Source: Watersipora subatra (lineage: Eukaryota > Bryozoa > Gymnolaemata > Cheilostomatida > Watersiporidae). Taken from it: a stretch of DNA of 64,000 nt. Shown piece by piece: positions 1-13,117 of this stretch (position 1 is the stretch's first letter; each line of letters opens with the position of its first letter). Below the pieces are notes generated by a model. The model made no database searches, was not told the DNA's origin, and was given only the letters and a program-made list of their open reading frames with translations. The DNA is taken from contig NC_088715.1 in assembly GCF_963576615.1 (NCBI RefSeq), forward strand, positions 60,299,802-60,363,801, given 5' to 3'. The position numbers and the translations under genes were made by a program.

Positions 1-755
1 AAAAGCCAGTTGTTGAGTACAGAAGGTGATCTCCAACTTCACAAAAGACTCAGTTATGTGTAAAACTCTTTGACAGCTAATACTGCAACCATAGTAAATG
101 TTTTAAAGAAGCTGCATTGAATTCTTGGAAAACTATTAAGGTAGTTTGCCATGTAAAGTGATTCAGTTGAGATAGGGAACAATACGATCAAAAATTGCTT
201 GAATGAAGTAATGGAATCAAACAATCAGGTGAATGGAGCAGATTAGCTTGATTAAATGGAAGTAGGCGGCAATGAAGGCTTGCTTTTCAGATCTATCTGT
301 GAATGTCCATATGTTGAACAAGATGTGTCTTCCGTCGCATTTGGTAAACTTTTGAAAAGATTCTAGAGATGTGCGATGCAGCTTTTGGTACCTTTTAATT
401 TCGTACATCTTATAGGCAGAAGATGAAGTATACATGCGTACAAAAATTTTAAAGTTTTATCGATGATCTACTTACAGACTATTAGTTGATAGAATAAGTT
501 AATGGATGCCATTTACTTTACAATAAAGCCGTACATGAAAAGTATATATTAAAAAATACATATTCGAGCCGTTCAAAGATCTAGACATAGGTGCTCATTA
601 TTGTTTCCTTTCATGAATGATGAGAGTGCCCATATATGAATGCCAATCCAATAAAGTAATATGTATGTGTATAATAATAATATAACAATATAGTAATATA
701 TATAAATAAATGTATATAAATATATATATATAAATAAATATATATAAATATATAT
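1..755. other. AT-rich stretch without a recognisable gene
   Basis: Only short open frames occur and none shows a family motif or paired splice sites. From about 660 to 755 the sequence becomes a TATATAAA-type low-complexity tract that runs into the MITE-like element at 756. Confidence 0.5.
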
Positions 756-1177
756 ACCCTGGACACTTATGTATTCGCCTCATCTAACTTTCGCGTTTTT
801 GCTGAGTCATCCTCTCACGAAAATTTTATGAGCGAAACTAAACTGCCAAAACGAACGAGCGAAAGCACGGAATTAAATAGCTTTGTTTATTGATAGTCCA
901 AGAAACAAATGGCAGCAAGCGATCAAATTGCATTATTTATCTCGGCCACACAATTCTACCTGCGACTCACAATTACAAACTAGTCCCAAATTGAAAAAAA
1001 TTTTCTTACCGGGGAACCGAATTTGAAGAATCTAATTACTGTATGTTTGTTTCACTACATTTATTTTCATATCACTATATTTTCGCACTCATCGGAGCTG
1101 CGAAATTAAGTTTCAGCAAAATTTTACTCTGTATGCTACTCACGAAACTAAATACTAGCGAAATATAGGTGTCCTAG

Positions 1178-1181
<4 letters not shown>
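756..1181. mobile_element. MITE-like element with terminal inverted repeats, flanked by TA-rich DNA
   Basis: The left end reads ACCCTGGACACTTATGTATT. The right end, read on the other strand, is ACCCTAGGACACCTATATTT, so the two termini form an imperfect inverted repeat of about 24 bp. The element is about 425 bp, has no coding capacity and sits between TA repeats. This fits a non-autonomous TA-target (Tc1/mariner-like) DNA transposon. The superfamily is inferred from the target only. Confidence 0.6.

Positions 1182-1254
<73 letters not shown>
1181..1254. repeat. (TA)n microsatellite
   Basis: An almost pure TA dinucleotide run of about 70 bp directly abuts the right end of the MITE-like element. 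It probably expanded from the TA target-site duplication. Confidence 0.9.
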
Positions 1255-1258
<4 letters not shown>

Positions 1259-3129
1259 GAAGAGATCTTATAAAATGGTAAACTAATTTTATTACTTAAA
1301 GTTTCATGCTACTAGCGTTTGATAAAATATACGTGTATAGTGTATAAAACTCTACAGCTCACGCTGGTATCAAAATTATATATATATTTATTTATTTATT
1401 AGCGAATATAACAAGCTCGGGTGGCTAAATTGAATTGGTAGAGCATTGGATTGATGAAGCGGACCAGACCCAGATCAAACTCCAGATCAAACATGTGATA
1501 CAGATTCTTTAGTTCAAGATTTTGATAGCTATTGATGTAACTACAATCATATCCACATACAAACTCTGGGAAATATATATACATTTACCTACAGTTTTGG
1601 CATAGGTTACAGTTACTTAGCGCTTGCCAGGTTGATGGTTTTTTGGAGTCATGACAGGTCTGTTTCATGCTTATGCCTTTTTCAGGTGATCGGGGTATCA
1701 ATATCCAGAACCGAACTGTCTGTAGCAAAAGTTTACATTGTATATGTATACAGATATATATTTACTTGTTCTAACAAAGCTTTTATAGTCTTTTGAGTAA
1801 GGTTAGGTAAAATGATATGACATTTTGATTAACCATAGTCGGCATGGTTCGGGGGTTAATGCGGTGCTTTATGATTAGTAGGCCGGCTGTGAGAGTCACA
1901 CTAGCATCATCTAATGGTGGTACTAGAAAGGGCATCAAACCACATTTTTTGTGCCAAATTTCATCAGCAAATGGTCACAATAAATAATATGCCAGGAAAA
2001 GAACATTTCCAGGGGAAAACTCAAACAGGAATACATGGAAAAATAAGATATTGATATGGCATATCGCTTGTAAAATATGAAGGAGAGGCAGTCAGTTACA
2101 GTACAAACTAGTCTTTCAGAGAATAAAAACCACTAGCTGAGGCTCATGAAAAATAGTAAGCTGGTTAGCGAGTTAGCAGAGCAAAGCTGAAATAGGAGAT
2201 CTATAGATCTATAAATCTACAAACTTCAATGCAGTACTGCAAAACTTCGCTTCAGATATGTTTTGTTGCATAGTACATGAGTAATAGATGTTATCACAAG
2301 CAAAGCAATTACTGAAGTATTGTGGGGAAAAACACCTATAAATGAGGATTTGGTGTGGGCTGGCTTTAAGAGTGGTAGATGCGGAAGTAATACACAAAGG
2401 AGGCATTCTCAAGTGAATGCTCTGACATCAATATAAGCCTAATATAGGTAGACTTTTATGACCCTGTGCGATCAAATATGCTCTGGAATATTAATAAACA
2501 CCTTGTAAAACCTATAAAAAGGTTTTCGGACACGTTGTACGCGAGTGCTACTTTTTTCCTCATTGCACAAGCTTCATAAAGAGTGCATATATGCAGTGCA
2601 ACCTGTTTTCTGTGATGACCTTCAGCTTGTGAGTGTTTGATTTATGCTTGTAGAACAGTTGAAAAGTATAATCAAGCCTGTTTTCCCGGTTTATCTAAAT
2701 TTATAGTCTACACATATTACAAGTGTTAGGAGTGAATGCATACATTTGCTATTTATGTAGATCTAGTATAATCATGCTGGTTTCTTTAAAAACCAACTCT
2801 GAAGCTTCAATTTTATGCATATATTTTAATATTTGTTTATACTGACACTTTGCTTCACTTAGAACGTTTAGAATCCAGTCTTCTTGTAAAAGTTACTTTA
2901 ATTACAGTAGCATCTCTGCGCCAAATCTTTCAAAGTGGTATAACCCCGAGATCGGCTTGTAACAACAGTATTATTTTGCTGGAATGTGATTGGAGTAAAC
3001 AGGAAAATTCCTCACTGGTCATTCATCTGTTTCTGCCCCGCTTAGTCCTAAAAACATAAAAAGGCATCGTGTTTCATTTAAGCCTCATGCATGTGAAAAT
3101 ACTATCATGTCTGTAGCAGTCTTCCAGAT
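1255..3129. other. Non-coding stretch; possible tRNA-like fragment near 1415-1500
   Basis: No gene is seen. At about 1417-1500 the sequence GGTGGCTAAATTGAATTGG followed by TAGAGCA resembles the 5' half (A-box side) of a tRNA or tRNA-derived SINE. No matching 3' half or stable cloverleaf is evident, so it is not called as a tRNA gene. Confidence 0.35.
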
Positions 3130-3430
3130 TATGGCGGTGAACAGCCGTAGTTTAGAACGCCTCACATGCAAACAACAGGTTAGAGTTGAATTCTCAAAAA
3201 AGGCCACTGGTGGTCACATCCGTCTTAAAAAGCTCTTTGCAGCTGGGTACGTCTCCAGTAATTGAGGTTCTCTTACCACTGGACTCAGACATGTTCAGCC
3301 AATGCCACAGAGCTCTTTTCGGTGAAAAAGTGCTCTTAAAAAAATGCACAGTCTCCGCTTGCAGTAAGATAAGCAGACGTCATACTGCATCTTTGAGGAA
3401 TTGCTTACACGTAATTCAGAAATTGGCATA
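3130..3430 (+). repeat. Dispersed repeat, copy 1 (partner at 34275-34565)
   Basis: This segment and 34275-34565 align along their length in the same orientation. Shared blocks include AAAAAAGG(C/T)CACTG, CCACTGGACTCA(G/A)ACATGT, and TAAGCAGACGTCAT. Divergence is high and neither copy keeps an open frame. It is an old, unclassified interspersed repeat about 300 bp long. Confidence 0.65.
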
Positions 3431-6400
3431 ACATTCGTAGCATACTTATCTCGTATGTGTTCAGAAATGTTTTTCCAGATCTTTGGAGGTAAAAGATTTG
3501 TTTTCACATACAAATGTAAGCAGCATAGAAATGGCATGAGTCGAATATTAAAAGAATTTGAAATTAGGAGAAGCAATTTAAGCATTTTATTATATAAAAG
3601 AGCAGTCCAAATCATTGTAATACACCTTGGCAGAAATAATCAGTGATTGAATGGTGAAATATGCTCAGTTGGGCTAATTAGCAATGCAGTGCACTCCCAA
3701 GTCACGTTCTCTCTGCTTTATCGTTTTTTTGCTTTACACTGTGGAACACGATGTTTTTTTATTCTTCCATATGACTTTTTTTCGTCGTTTGACATCAAAA
3801 AAAATTTCTCTCGAACTTCAAATTTAGCAGTCGGTTTACTAAGTTTGTCTAAATAGCAAAGATACTGATATGCTATTTGTCAGAATCTGTCTCACAATGC
3901 TTGAAAGATATACACTTGTTATATATATAAGTTTACGCTCTCTCAGTTCAGCATTATTTGTTATTAGTTACAGCAAAAACGAACCAGAAACAAGTAATAA
4001 AAATTAAGACAAAGGCAAAATTAAAGCTTGGTTTAGTAAAATACATAATAAAACTTAGCTTTATATGTGTGCTTAGTAAGCTAAACTCAATTAAGTTAGA
4101 TTCAAAGTTTGTGTTATACGTCTGTCTCGAAGGTAAGAGCTCCATGCGGTATGTACTGTACATACAGGTAGTAATGTTAAATTTTAATACAGATCATAGC
4201 CACTAAATATACTAAAGTTACTGTAGTTATTAAGGTTAATAGACTATTATGTTATTAATTTTTTTATGTTCCATATGTATATGAAAATTTGAAGTTTTAA
4301 CCAAGGGGTGTTTGCATTAAATAATTGCTATGGTTTTCTATACTCCTCTATTTAAAATTTTCAACTTATGATGCTAACACTGGAACGAATTAATGTCTTG
4401 TAGCGGTGGTCTACTGTATGCATAAAAAATTCAGTCATTCACATCAAAGTGAAAGATTAGGTAAACCAAAATATAAAGATATTTCCGAAACATACACTAT
4501 TATGTATGTGTAACTTTTATTGGCATTGGAATTATCAACAAAATGATGTTTTTGGTTATATTCTGAAAAAAGAAAACATGAAGATAAAGAAATAATTATT
4601 GCGTGAGTTTTGGGGAAAACATAGTCTTGGCAAAAGAAAGATAAGAAAAATAAGTACAAAAAAGAGATAAGGAAGTGCAATGGGGAAGGTAAAGGCAAAA
4701 TTAGTTATAACTGAATCGTATTCACTCAGCTGTATTGCAAATTGAAAACTAAATGGCTATACGCGACCAGCTTTTCCTATAAGTTATTGTAAGTAAAGGC
4801 TAAGCGTACACTTTCACAAAGGCATCCCTATTGGTATTAAACTGGTGCGTGCTTAAACTTTGTAAAGCCAGGTTAAAAGAGAACTTCTCGATTTCAAAAA
4901 TCATCTTGCACTTGGATTCGATAAGGCAACTAGACAATGTACGATATAATACGATAGTTTTATGTATCCAAACTTGTTAAGTTTAATTAATATTTGTAGT
5001 GTATTTTAACTTAAAAAGAAACTGTTTTGTGTTTGTGATAATTAGAGACATTTATTTTAAAAGCACGTGTGCGGAGAAGGCCACAGTAAGAGATTATTAC
5101 AAGACTAGATCTAGATTATAAGGTCTTTAGTTTATTTCATAATATTTAAAGACAAATGCTATAAGCTGATAAACTGTGGTCAGAGTGTTTGCTCGCAGTA
5201 ATCAGGTAACAAGATGACAAAAGTCAGGGGCTCAAAGGAGAAGTACACAAGAGCTGAAAAATGTAGGTCAAAGAAAGAATTTCGCATAAGTAGATCACTA
5301 TTTTTTATAAAATATTTACGTCACGCAATCTTGTGCGCATCATAATCAAAAATGTCTTGATATCAGTGATGATTCTACATGTAGCGGTCATGGGGGCTGA
5401 GGCTGATCCGCTCTGTAAGTTATGTGGGTGGATTGGATTGCATTGCATGTACGGGATGGAACAGGTAGGTACGCTTCATTTAGCGAGTATGAGCTAAGAT
5501 TTATGTATGTAAGATTTACATATTTCATCAGCTAAAAGGTAGCAAAGCATAATCATGTAAAAGTAGCCAGTTGATGGCGAGTGCACCTTAGAACCACTTG
5601 CTTTGGTGTTATGGTCATACTCTTCAATTTAAAACACTGTCTTCCAACCTTCAAAAAGAAGGCATTCGTTTTAGCTCTTCCATGTACAATTTATTTCCCT
5701 CATTGACCTTAGATGTTAATTGATTTTTTCCATGATACTCATGTAAACTAGTCTAATAGACCAACTTGTCCAAAGGCATTCAGTTTAAAATTGGTTCGTC
5801 CAAGAAACCATTTGGTCTGATGAAGATTAGCCATTGATGGAAAGGTAAGGATAGAAACGTGAAAACTTAAATCAGAAACTCATATTCAGCACACTAAATT
5901 GAGAGAGAAAAAATAACTTTTTTTGGGTTAAGTGTAAGTTCAGGTAAGTTATGTGTATACACAAAAACACTGAAAATTTCAAAAAGGAAGTAAAAAAATT
6001 TAACGTGGTAAACAATATTGTAACTATACGGTTAGCTCAAGTTTATAGATTATTAGACTATGTTCTAGCCCAAACTATTTCGAGCGGAATATCATATATA
6101 TTGTATATATTATATTTTGGATTATTGGTTTTAGATCCTTCTTGTCATTGGATCAATCAGACCGTTAGATAATTTTATTTTGGACGATATAGCTTTAGAC
6201 CAATTGAAATGGGTCAATCGTCATTAAACCAGTCGTCCGGCACCAGTCTGAAGCATATGTCACCAACATGTCTATCTTTATCATGCATCTATCTATTACC
6301 AGCGGAACGTACATGTACAATCATACCTCGAAATGCGAGTTTAATGCGTTCTGGGACTGGGCTTGTATGTCAAATAACTCGTGTCTCAAAGCACTATGTT

Positions 6401-8319
6401 TTATATAAACTAGCTAATTACAAATTAGTGCGTTACCATAGTATGAAAAAACACATAAAACAGGATATTACAGTGGAAAATGTACTTTTAATTGTTATAA
6501 TTCAGTACCAATGCTAACAAAATACATGTGACTAATATCTATTTTATCGGCAATAAAAGGTAAGATTACCATGTAAACTGCCGTAAGTTTTTACCTTAGA
6601 GACAGATGTAGTGGCTAACGGTGGTCAGAGAGAGACTTAACAGCAATGAGTTCGGTATACTAAACTTTATTTTGTGGGTCTATGTAACAGAAACTAAAAT
6701 TCAACTTTAATTAATGTTTCTTTCTAAGCACGCACACAAAGCCAAGTTGTAATCTTTTACTAAACTCTCTTTAATTATGTTGTACTTTTGTTCTCTAAAA
6801 GTTTTAGCCAATCTTTTAATACTTTTATTAACTGACTCAAGGAGAAAGACCAATCATATTTGGCCAGTGTGGCCATCCAGAACTGGATCATATGCTCGTA
6901 TCTCAAAAAATTACTCGTACTACATGGAAGAAACTTATTTGAAATTATGCTAGCATCCCGAATTTCTCTTGTGTTGAGGCACATGTATGTCTAGGTATGA
7001 TTGTGTCCTCATGCCTTTCATGCAGACTCAGAATTAGTTTTAAAACGGTTCTTAGCATTCGGTGAAAAGTGTGATTCGTAAGAATCCTACATTGCTGAAT
7101 CACATCCTTCACCAAAATGTGAAAGTTAATAGCCTAGCACGGACTTGAATAAACGGTCTTTACCGGTAAGGCGAAGTGTAATTTTGGCAACTATATGCAG
7201 GCTTATAAAACCATTTGACATTTGTCTGATGTTACTGTTTAGATAAGCATCGTTCCATGCACATGCCCTATATAAAACTCCAGTGCTAGCCATAGCACAT
7301 GTTACATAGCTATTCTAGACATTCAGTCTATGCTCACATGCATTTCTTATCAAATCTGTTGATCTTTTTTAGTTTCCATTAGATGCTTCTATAACGTAAG
7401 CTTCCTTTTACATGAATTCAACTGAGTGTAATGGATTTATGCGGAGATTTTGCACCGTATTATGTAAGTCAAATCTGTGCATGTTCAAATTTGATTTGAA
7501 TAACAAGTGTCCATAGTTAGCCTTAAAAGTGTTGAACTTCAGAGAATAAAAACCTTATATAACTGCATTTGGGGTATCTATTAAATTTTGATGTTAACTT
7601 TATGTTAAGCATAGGCAATTCTTTTTCTTTTTTTTCAGCATAGATGTTGCTGTCGAAAAAAGTGGTCAAATGTCAAAAAAATTATGATTAAGTTGGCATG
7701 ACCGGTGTGGTCTTCCTTTAGCTTAGCATAAAATTGCCATAGCCGTAGACCCTAAACCAAGTAGCCTATATACAATAAGAAAAAATGGAAAAGTTGATGC
7801 CAATAATACCACAATTACTGTGCAGTCATTAATTAAAATGTAAAGTGTGTATTTTTCGTGTTGAAGGAGTAAAAAGGGTAAGATTGGGAAAATCTTGAAA
7901 AGATATTAGATAATTTATAGTATTTTACGCTTTGTATAGCATAAAATATTAATATGTAAATGCTCTCAGAATAGATTGTTTACATTGTAGAAGCGAGCGT
8001 TCTACTGTATCTGCTGGGAGGTTTTTACAATGCTTAAATTCTAAAAATGCATTCTTTTGTTTCAGCTTCAAAACATACATTAGATCAAAAGCTTTGATAA
8101 TATTAATTGATGAGCTATGAGTTTGCCTTAAGTCATTTTGAGCATGCTACTTATAGATGACCGTGTCAACTGTTAACGGGTGCTTGCCAGTGTGCCACAT
8201 TCACCTGCACAATCCCTTCATTTTCATACCTATGAAGATTCTTGGGGCAGTTTGTATTTTTAGTGTTTTCTCTCTGAGATATTCAAAAAATAGCCAGTAA
8301 GGCTGTAAACCTGATTATT
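3431..8319. other. Long stretch without a recognisable gene
   Basis: Short open frames are scattered through this stretch but none exceeds about 100 codons or carries a recognisable domain. No strong tandem repeat is present. Confidence 0.5.
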
Positions 8320-8445
8320 ATTAGCATTTGTTTATCATCTGTGATTGTTTTTGACGTTTGAAGTGATCTGACTGCCAGGTTATTTCAATACTGAAATCGA
8401 AAAAACTTGCTTGCGGTTAAAACTCTCATGCACCAGAAACTGAGC
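8320..8445. repeat. Dispersed palindromic element, half copy 1
   Basis: It matches one arm of the family described at 55070-55520: TGATTGTTTTTGACGTTTGA, then GTGATCTGACTGCCAGG, then the GCGGTTAAAACTCTCA block. Only one arm is present, so the copy is truncated. Confidence 0.65.
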
Positions 8446-10464
8446 CTCTGCCAGCCTCACTAAGAATTAATTAATGACTTTGTTATTTTCTTAATGCAGT
8501 TTAAGACTCATATTTCAGTATTTGCAATACAATTCAGGAGAGTATTTGAAGCGTTATTGGCAAATTATATAGCAATTCTCTACTCATATACTAAAGATTT
8601 AACATGGTTGAATAGTCAAATCTTGAACATAAATAACACGGTGACCACTCTTCGGATCATGTCATAATTTAGAAGCAATGAAGCTTGTATTTTTAAGATG
8701 CGGTGACGCCATTTGACACTTAAATGATTCTATATTTTAAAACTGGCCAGCTGTATTGCATTTGGTGCTCTTGCTAATTTACCTCAAGTATAAGACATGA
8801 GAATCATAAGCAGGCAAATCAATGACTAAAATCAATTGACAAAATACCTGATCACTAAGAATTCTAAACGTGACTAGATCTTCACTCAGAACTCTAAAAA
8901 TATTTCTTATCATTCTTTCATTGCTTATACAAGTTTTAGTACATTCATTGTGTTTTCATGATTTGAAGATCTTTGTATCCTTTGTAAAAGTTTCTATTTC
9001 TTCAAAGAACCATTCATGGTCAAATCTAAAGAGTTCATCTGTCGCCAACCTTCATCTCAAATAACATTTTAACTAACCTATTCTAGTTATTTTTTGTATC
9101 CATTCTAAATGTAAGTAAGTGTAAGCCTGCTCAAGTGTGTCTAGAGGCTTTTTTACAAAAATATTTAGCAGTTTCAAAAATACTAAGCAGTGTCTCATGA
9201 CTTGAAGTTACGTCGAGCCATATTTATTTTGTTTTTAAACTGACACAAGATCGCACAGCGGAAGTTACAAGATTGTTAACACAAAAAATGACTTTTTTAT
9301 GACAACAACTTACTTGCGGTTTTTTAAAAGGTAAAATAAACCTTTAAAGGTTGGAATTTCCGTTTGTCCGGAAATTTCTGGCAGAATGAAATTTACGAAA
9401 TATAGTGAAAGAATACAGGCGCTTCTTTATCTCTATATTGAAGATAACTCTGCTGGGCTTCTTCTATACAACTGTGCACTTGCACTTGTTTATTTATTGC
9501 CAATAGCATAACATAGTCTCTAAACCATGGATTACAGTCATATAATCGTATATGTATCAAATCTTACTCTCTGACTGACTCCACTACCGACTCTTGGCTC
9601 CGCTAAAACAGTGGCTGTTTATATACAATAGAGATGGCAGATATCTGCCGATGCCAGCAGATATGACTAGTACAGAGGATGCTGGTCAATACAACTAATG
9701 TGGCAGATATTAAAATCCCAAATATGAGTCAAAAGCACTTACTGAACATTAATTACCAATAGAAAGATGAATTGAAACACTAAAATATGTGACTAACTAA
9801 AATTCTGGACAGAATTTATAAAGATTTGCCAAACATAAACCTGTGCTAGATACATAACTATAAAACAATAGTAGGGTACTATCGTATGAGCAGAGCAAAG
9901 ACTATCTTTTGAAATATAATTTTTTCATGGTTTAAATAGCTTCGAGTATCTAGAGTTACTAAGAAAAGCAAATTTTCAAAGAGTGGAATGCAGTAAATAT
10001 AGGCTCAAATTACCTTTATGTGTTGGCATCTTAATTACTCTGGTTTCACAATTTCATGCATGAGTTGGTTCATAATCATTTTGATTGCTCTTTTAATCTC
10101 TGATCTTTCTAATCACAGCTTCAGTCGTGTGTGAAAAACTCTAAGAATATTATTTATTGTGATGGTATTAGATCTCTACTAGTTCGAACTAGGGAGAAGA
10201 CAACAAGCTTAGATCGTCATTATTTACACCGAACTTAATCACTTCCATATTTCGTTTTACATATGTTTGCGTGATTGTGTTCATTTTTATTATCTGCTGG
10301 TTGTTTACTCGTTCCTCCATAATTGACAGTTCTCATGGCAAAATTCTTAATTTCGATCAAAAGCTTGATTAATTAACTAAATGATGTTCAAATAATTATC
10401 CTATAAGCTGGCTTGAATGATTGCGATTGCTTGATTTGTGATCACCGCTGAAGGTATGACAGGA
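8446..10464. other. Stretch without a recognisable gene
   Basis: No coding region with a domain signature, no clean tandem array and no tRNA-like structure was seen here. Confidence 0.45.
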
Positions 10465-11515
10465 GAGTAGTTGCACGTATTGGTTTTAAGGTTATATACA
10501 AACCTTACTAGATCAATAAAGGTCTCTTTGCAAAAGTTTCAGTCGCCAGTTATCAGTTGTCAGTTAGGCCTACTAGTTGCCAGTTGCCACTTGCTAGTTG
10601 TTAGTTGTCAGTTGCCCGTGCCTAGTTGTCAGTTGTCATTGTATATTTGTTTATTGACAGTTTACATCGAGCTGTTGCAGCTACATGAGCTTTTTCAAAA
10701 CTATTTATTCGTATATAATGAAAGTATGTTTAAGTTCATGTAAGTCACTTTTAGCGTTTTACACATCCTCTAAAAGAGCATAATTGACAAAAATTTAAAA
10801 GAATTTTTTTTGAATGTGTGTTTGTTAAGTCTTAAATTTGAGTTATCTTCTCCATGCCGCATTAGTAATATGTAAGCATCCCAGCAGTTACTTTATTGCA
10901 GATCCAATAAAATATTTTCAGCAAACTCTGAATGGGTTTGTCACAAGGCAAGTGTTCGCGTGTCAGCAACTAAAAATTTTAAAACATTCATAAAGAAATG
11001 TTGCTATGCATGAGGTTACTTACATGTACTTACCAACTAGCTTGTCATGTTTTGTGTTCACAATCTCTAAACATTTCATAAAGGTACTTGTGATGTCGTG
11101 TAATATCCTATACCCGAGTGACAGCAAAACTACTACTTTTTTTCTAAAATTGGGAATGTTATGCGATTAAAATCTAAAAATTTCATGGGTACCAAAGTAC
11201 GTACTGTTATGCACAGTAAATACAAATAAAACTGGTAGCTGACAACTGGCAGCTGACAACAAGCAACTGGCAACAGACAAACAACAACTGACAACTAGCA
11301 ACTGGCAACTGACAAACAACAACTGACAACTATCAACTGGCAACTGACAAACAACAACTGACAACTAGCAACTGGCAACTGACAAACAACAACTGACAAC
11401 TAGCAACTGGCAACTGACAAACAACAACTGAAAACTAAGTGAAAACTTAATTGAACGAGACCTATATTGATATATTCAGCCTGTATATAACCACTAAAAC
11501 CAATCACTGCATCAT
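10465..11515. mobile_element. Fold-back element whose arms contain minisatellites
   Basis: The outer flanks match in inverted orientation: ATTGGTTTTAAGGTTATATA near 10480 pairs with the reverse complement of sequence near 11460-11505, including the AATAAAGGTCTC / CAATATAGGTCTC block. Inside each arm are short repeats of CAGTTG, CCAGTTGC and TAGTTGTCAGTTG on the left (about 10540-10640) and the complementary CAACTGACAACTAGCAACTG array on the right (about 11230-11430). The right array has a 35-bp unit in about four copies. The central 600 bp or so shows no transposase. The organisation recalls fold-back (FB/Tu-type) transposons with subterminal tandem repeats. Confidence 0.7.
11285..11430. repeat. 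35-bp minisatellite in the right arm of the fold-back element
   Basis: The unit CAACTGACAACTAGCAACTG followed by GCAACTGACAAACAA repeats about four times with few changes. The left arm carries a more degenerate, inverted counterpart. Confidence 0.85.
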
Positions 11516-13117
11516 TTAGTAGACAGATATTAACTTGCTGCATGCAACTTAAATACCAAGCGTGTCTATTGAATTCTGAAGTTCTGATGCTTTGCATTTT
11601 GATACAACTACACTCAATGGAGGCTGCAGTTAGCGCCTCTATTGAGTATAGAGCTGTTGCATTTGAGCAACTTCATGTCTGTGTTTTTTCAGCATTTAAA
11701 TCAACAGCAGTTGATAGTTACAGATTATTTCCCCTTAGTGTCTCTTACTCTAAATAGACTGAGCCCAAACTTGCAGAAGAAAGTGAATACTAAATCATAA
11801 AATCCTGAATAATATTACCTATAATCCTTGTATATTAGATTCTGCTGGTGTCAAACTTTCACACCTTTAATATATGGCTTGAGATAATAAGTGCGGTTTT
11901 CACAAGTTGTGAAGGATTATCATATATTAACGGATAATCACAAAACAAGAGACAGCAACTACAGATTATGAAATCTAACACAACTTTGGTATGTAGTCGG
12001 AATTACACAGCTCAAAGCTCAGTGTAGGCTTGATCAAGTATTCAAGGTTTGCAACTGAACGCCTTAAGTCTTTTTTCAACTTAGCAATTGTCAGTGACTT
12101 AACGCATTCTACAGATATCAGAGCTTGCCAATAGTGCTATGACTTTAGGCAGTGCAGCAAGAAAGTTGTTCTATCATAATTATCCGATTTAGTTTGACTG
12201 TCAGGAACAACAAAATTTTAAAGATAATTTAGGCCATTTGGTCAGGTACTTTTTAGTTGAAATTCTTTATCTGTTCAGATCCGTTTATGCTTCTAGCTGA
12301 CAAAATGCTTGCGAGCTTCTCAAGCACTTAATCTGTCACCGGGAGTACAATGCTAACAAAAGAGTTTAAATGCGTCTGTAAAAGCAATTGTAGAGAGGAG
12401 AAAGATTGTTGAGCACTAGATAAGGTTCCAAGAAAGATTTTATTCAGAATGAATAGACCAATTATTATTCAAGGTAATTACAGTGAACAGCTCAGTGAAT
12501 TGGCTAGAGTTTTCACACCTCAGGCTTCGGGCATGTTATTACACGAGGGCTGAGTACAGCACATACGAATTTGGCAAATTGCCCAGGGTTTTGAGTGCAG
12601 CTTATATCAACACTGCCAAAATGTGCTAGACAAAATATTTTTAGCATTTTAGCGAAGATTACTTTATGCAAAGTACTATAACTTGTGAGTGTACATTTTA
12701 GAAATCAGGCATCTTATAGATGTAAGCATATTTTATGTCAAATTACATTTCACTATGAAATAACTTTCCTAGTTTAGATAAGATGATCTTTATTATAATA
12801 GGAGTCATGTTCATCCTGTTCATCTGTCTGTCGGAAGCCAGTTAAATGTTGGAAAATTACTGCATTATTCGACGTTTGAATTCTCAGTTTTTTGCACGGA
12901 AGACAAACAACCTTCCAGCTGAATCATTTGAATTCCAGAATAATTGCGCATATACTTATTGTAGTTGATGATCTCTCACAGTACACTAGACAGTCAGGGT
13001 ACCAGCATGTTTAATGTAAGAAATACCAACTGCAATGACAGTAGACTCAATTATCAAAGGCTACATTATAAAGAGCGGTAGGCTACATTATAAAGAGCGG
13101 TAGGCCATGTTAACAAT
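11516..13117. other. Stretch without a recognisable gene; 22-bp direct repeat at 13059-13106
   Basis: The only clear structure is a short tandem duplication of GGCTACATTATAAAGAGCGG, about two and a half units at 13059-13106. A weak SINE-tail-like sequence (TGTCTGTCGGAAGCCAG) occurs near 12825. Confidence 0.45.

Noticed and set aside
10471-10743. 90-codon open frame
   Set aside because: Most of it is the left arm of the fold-back element with its CAGTTG repeats.
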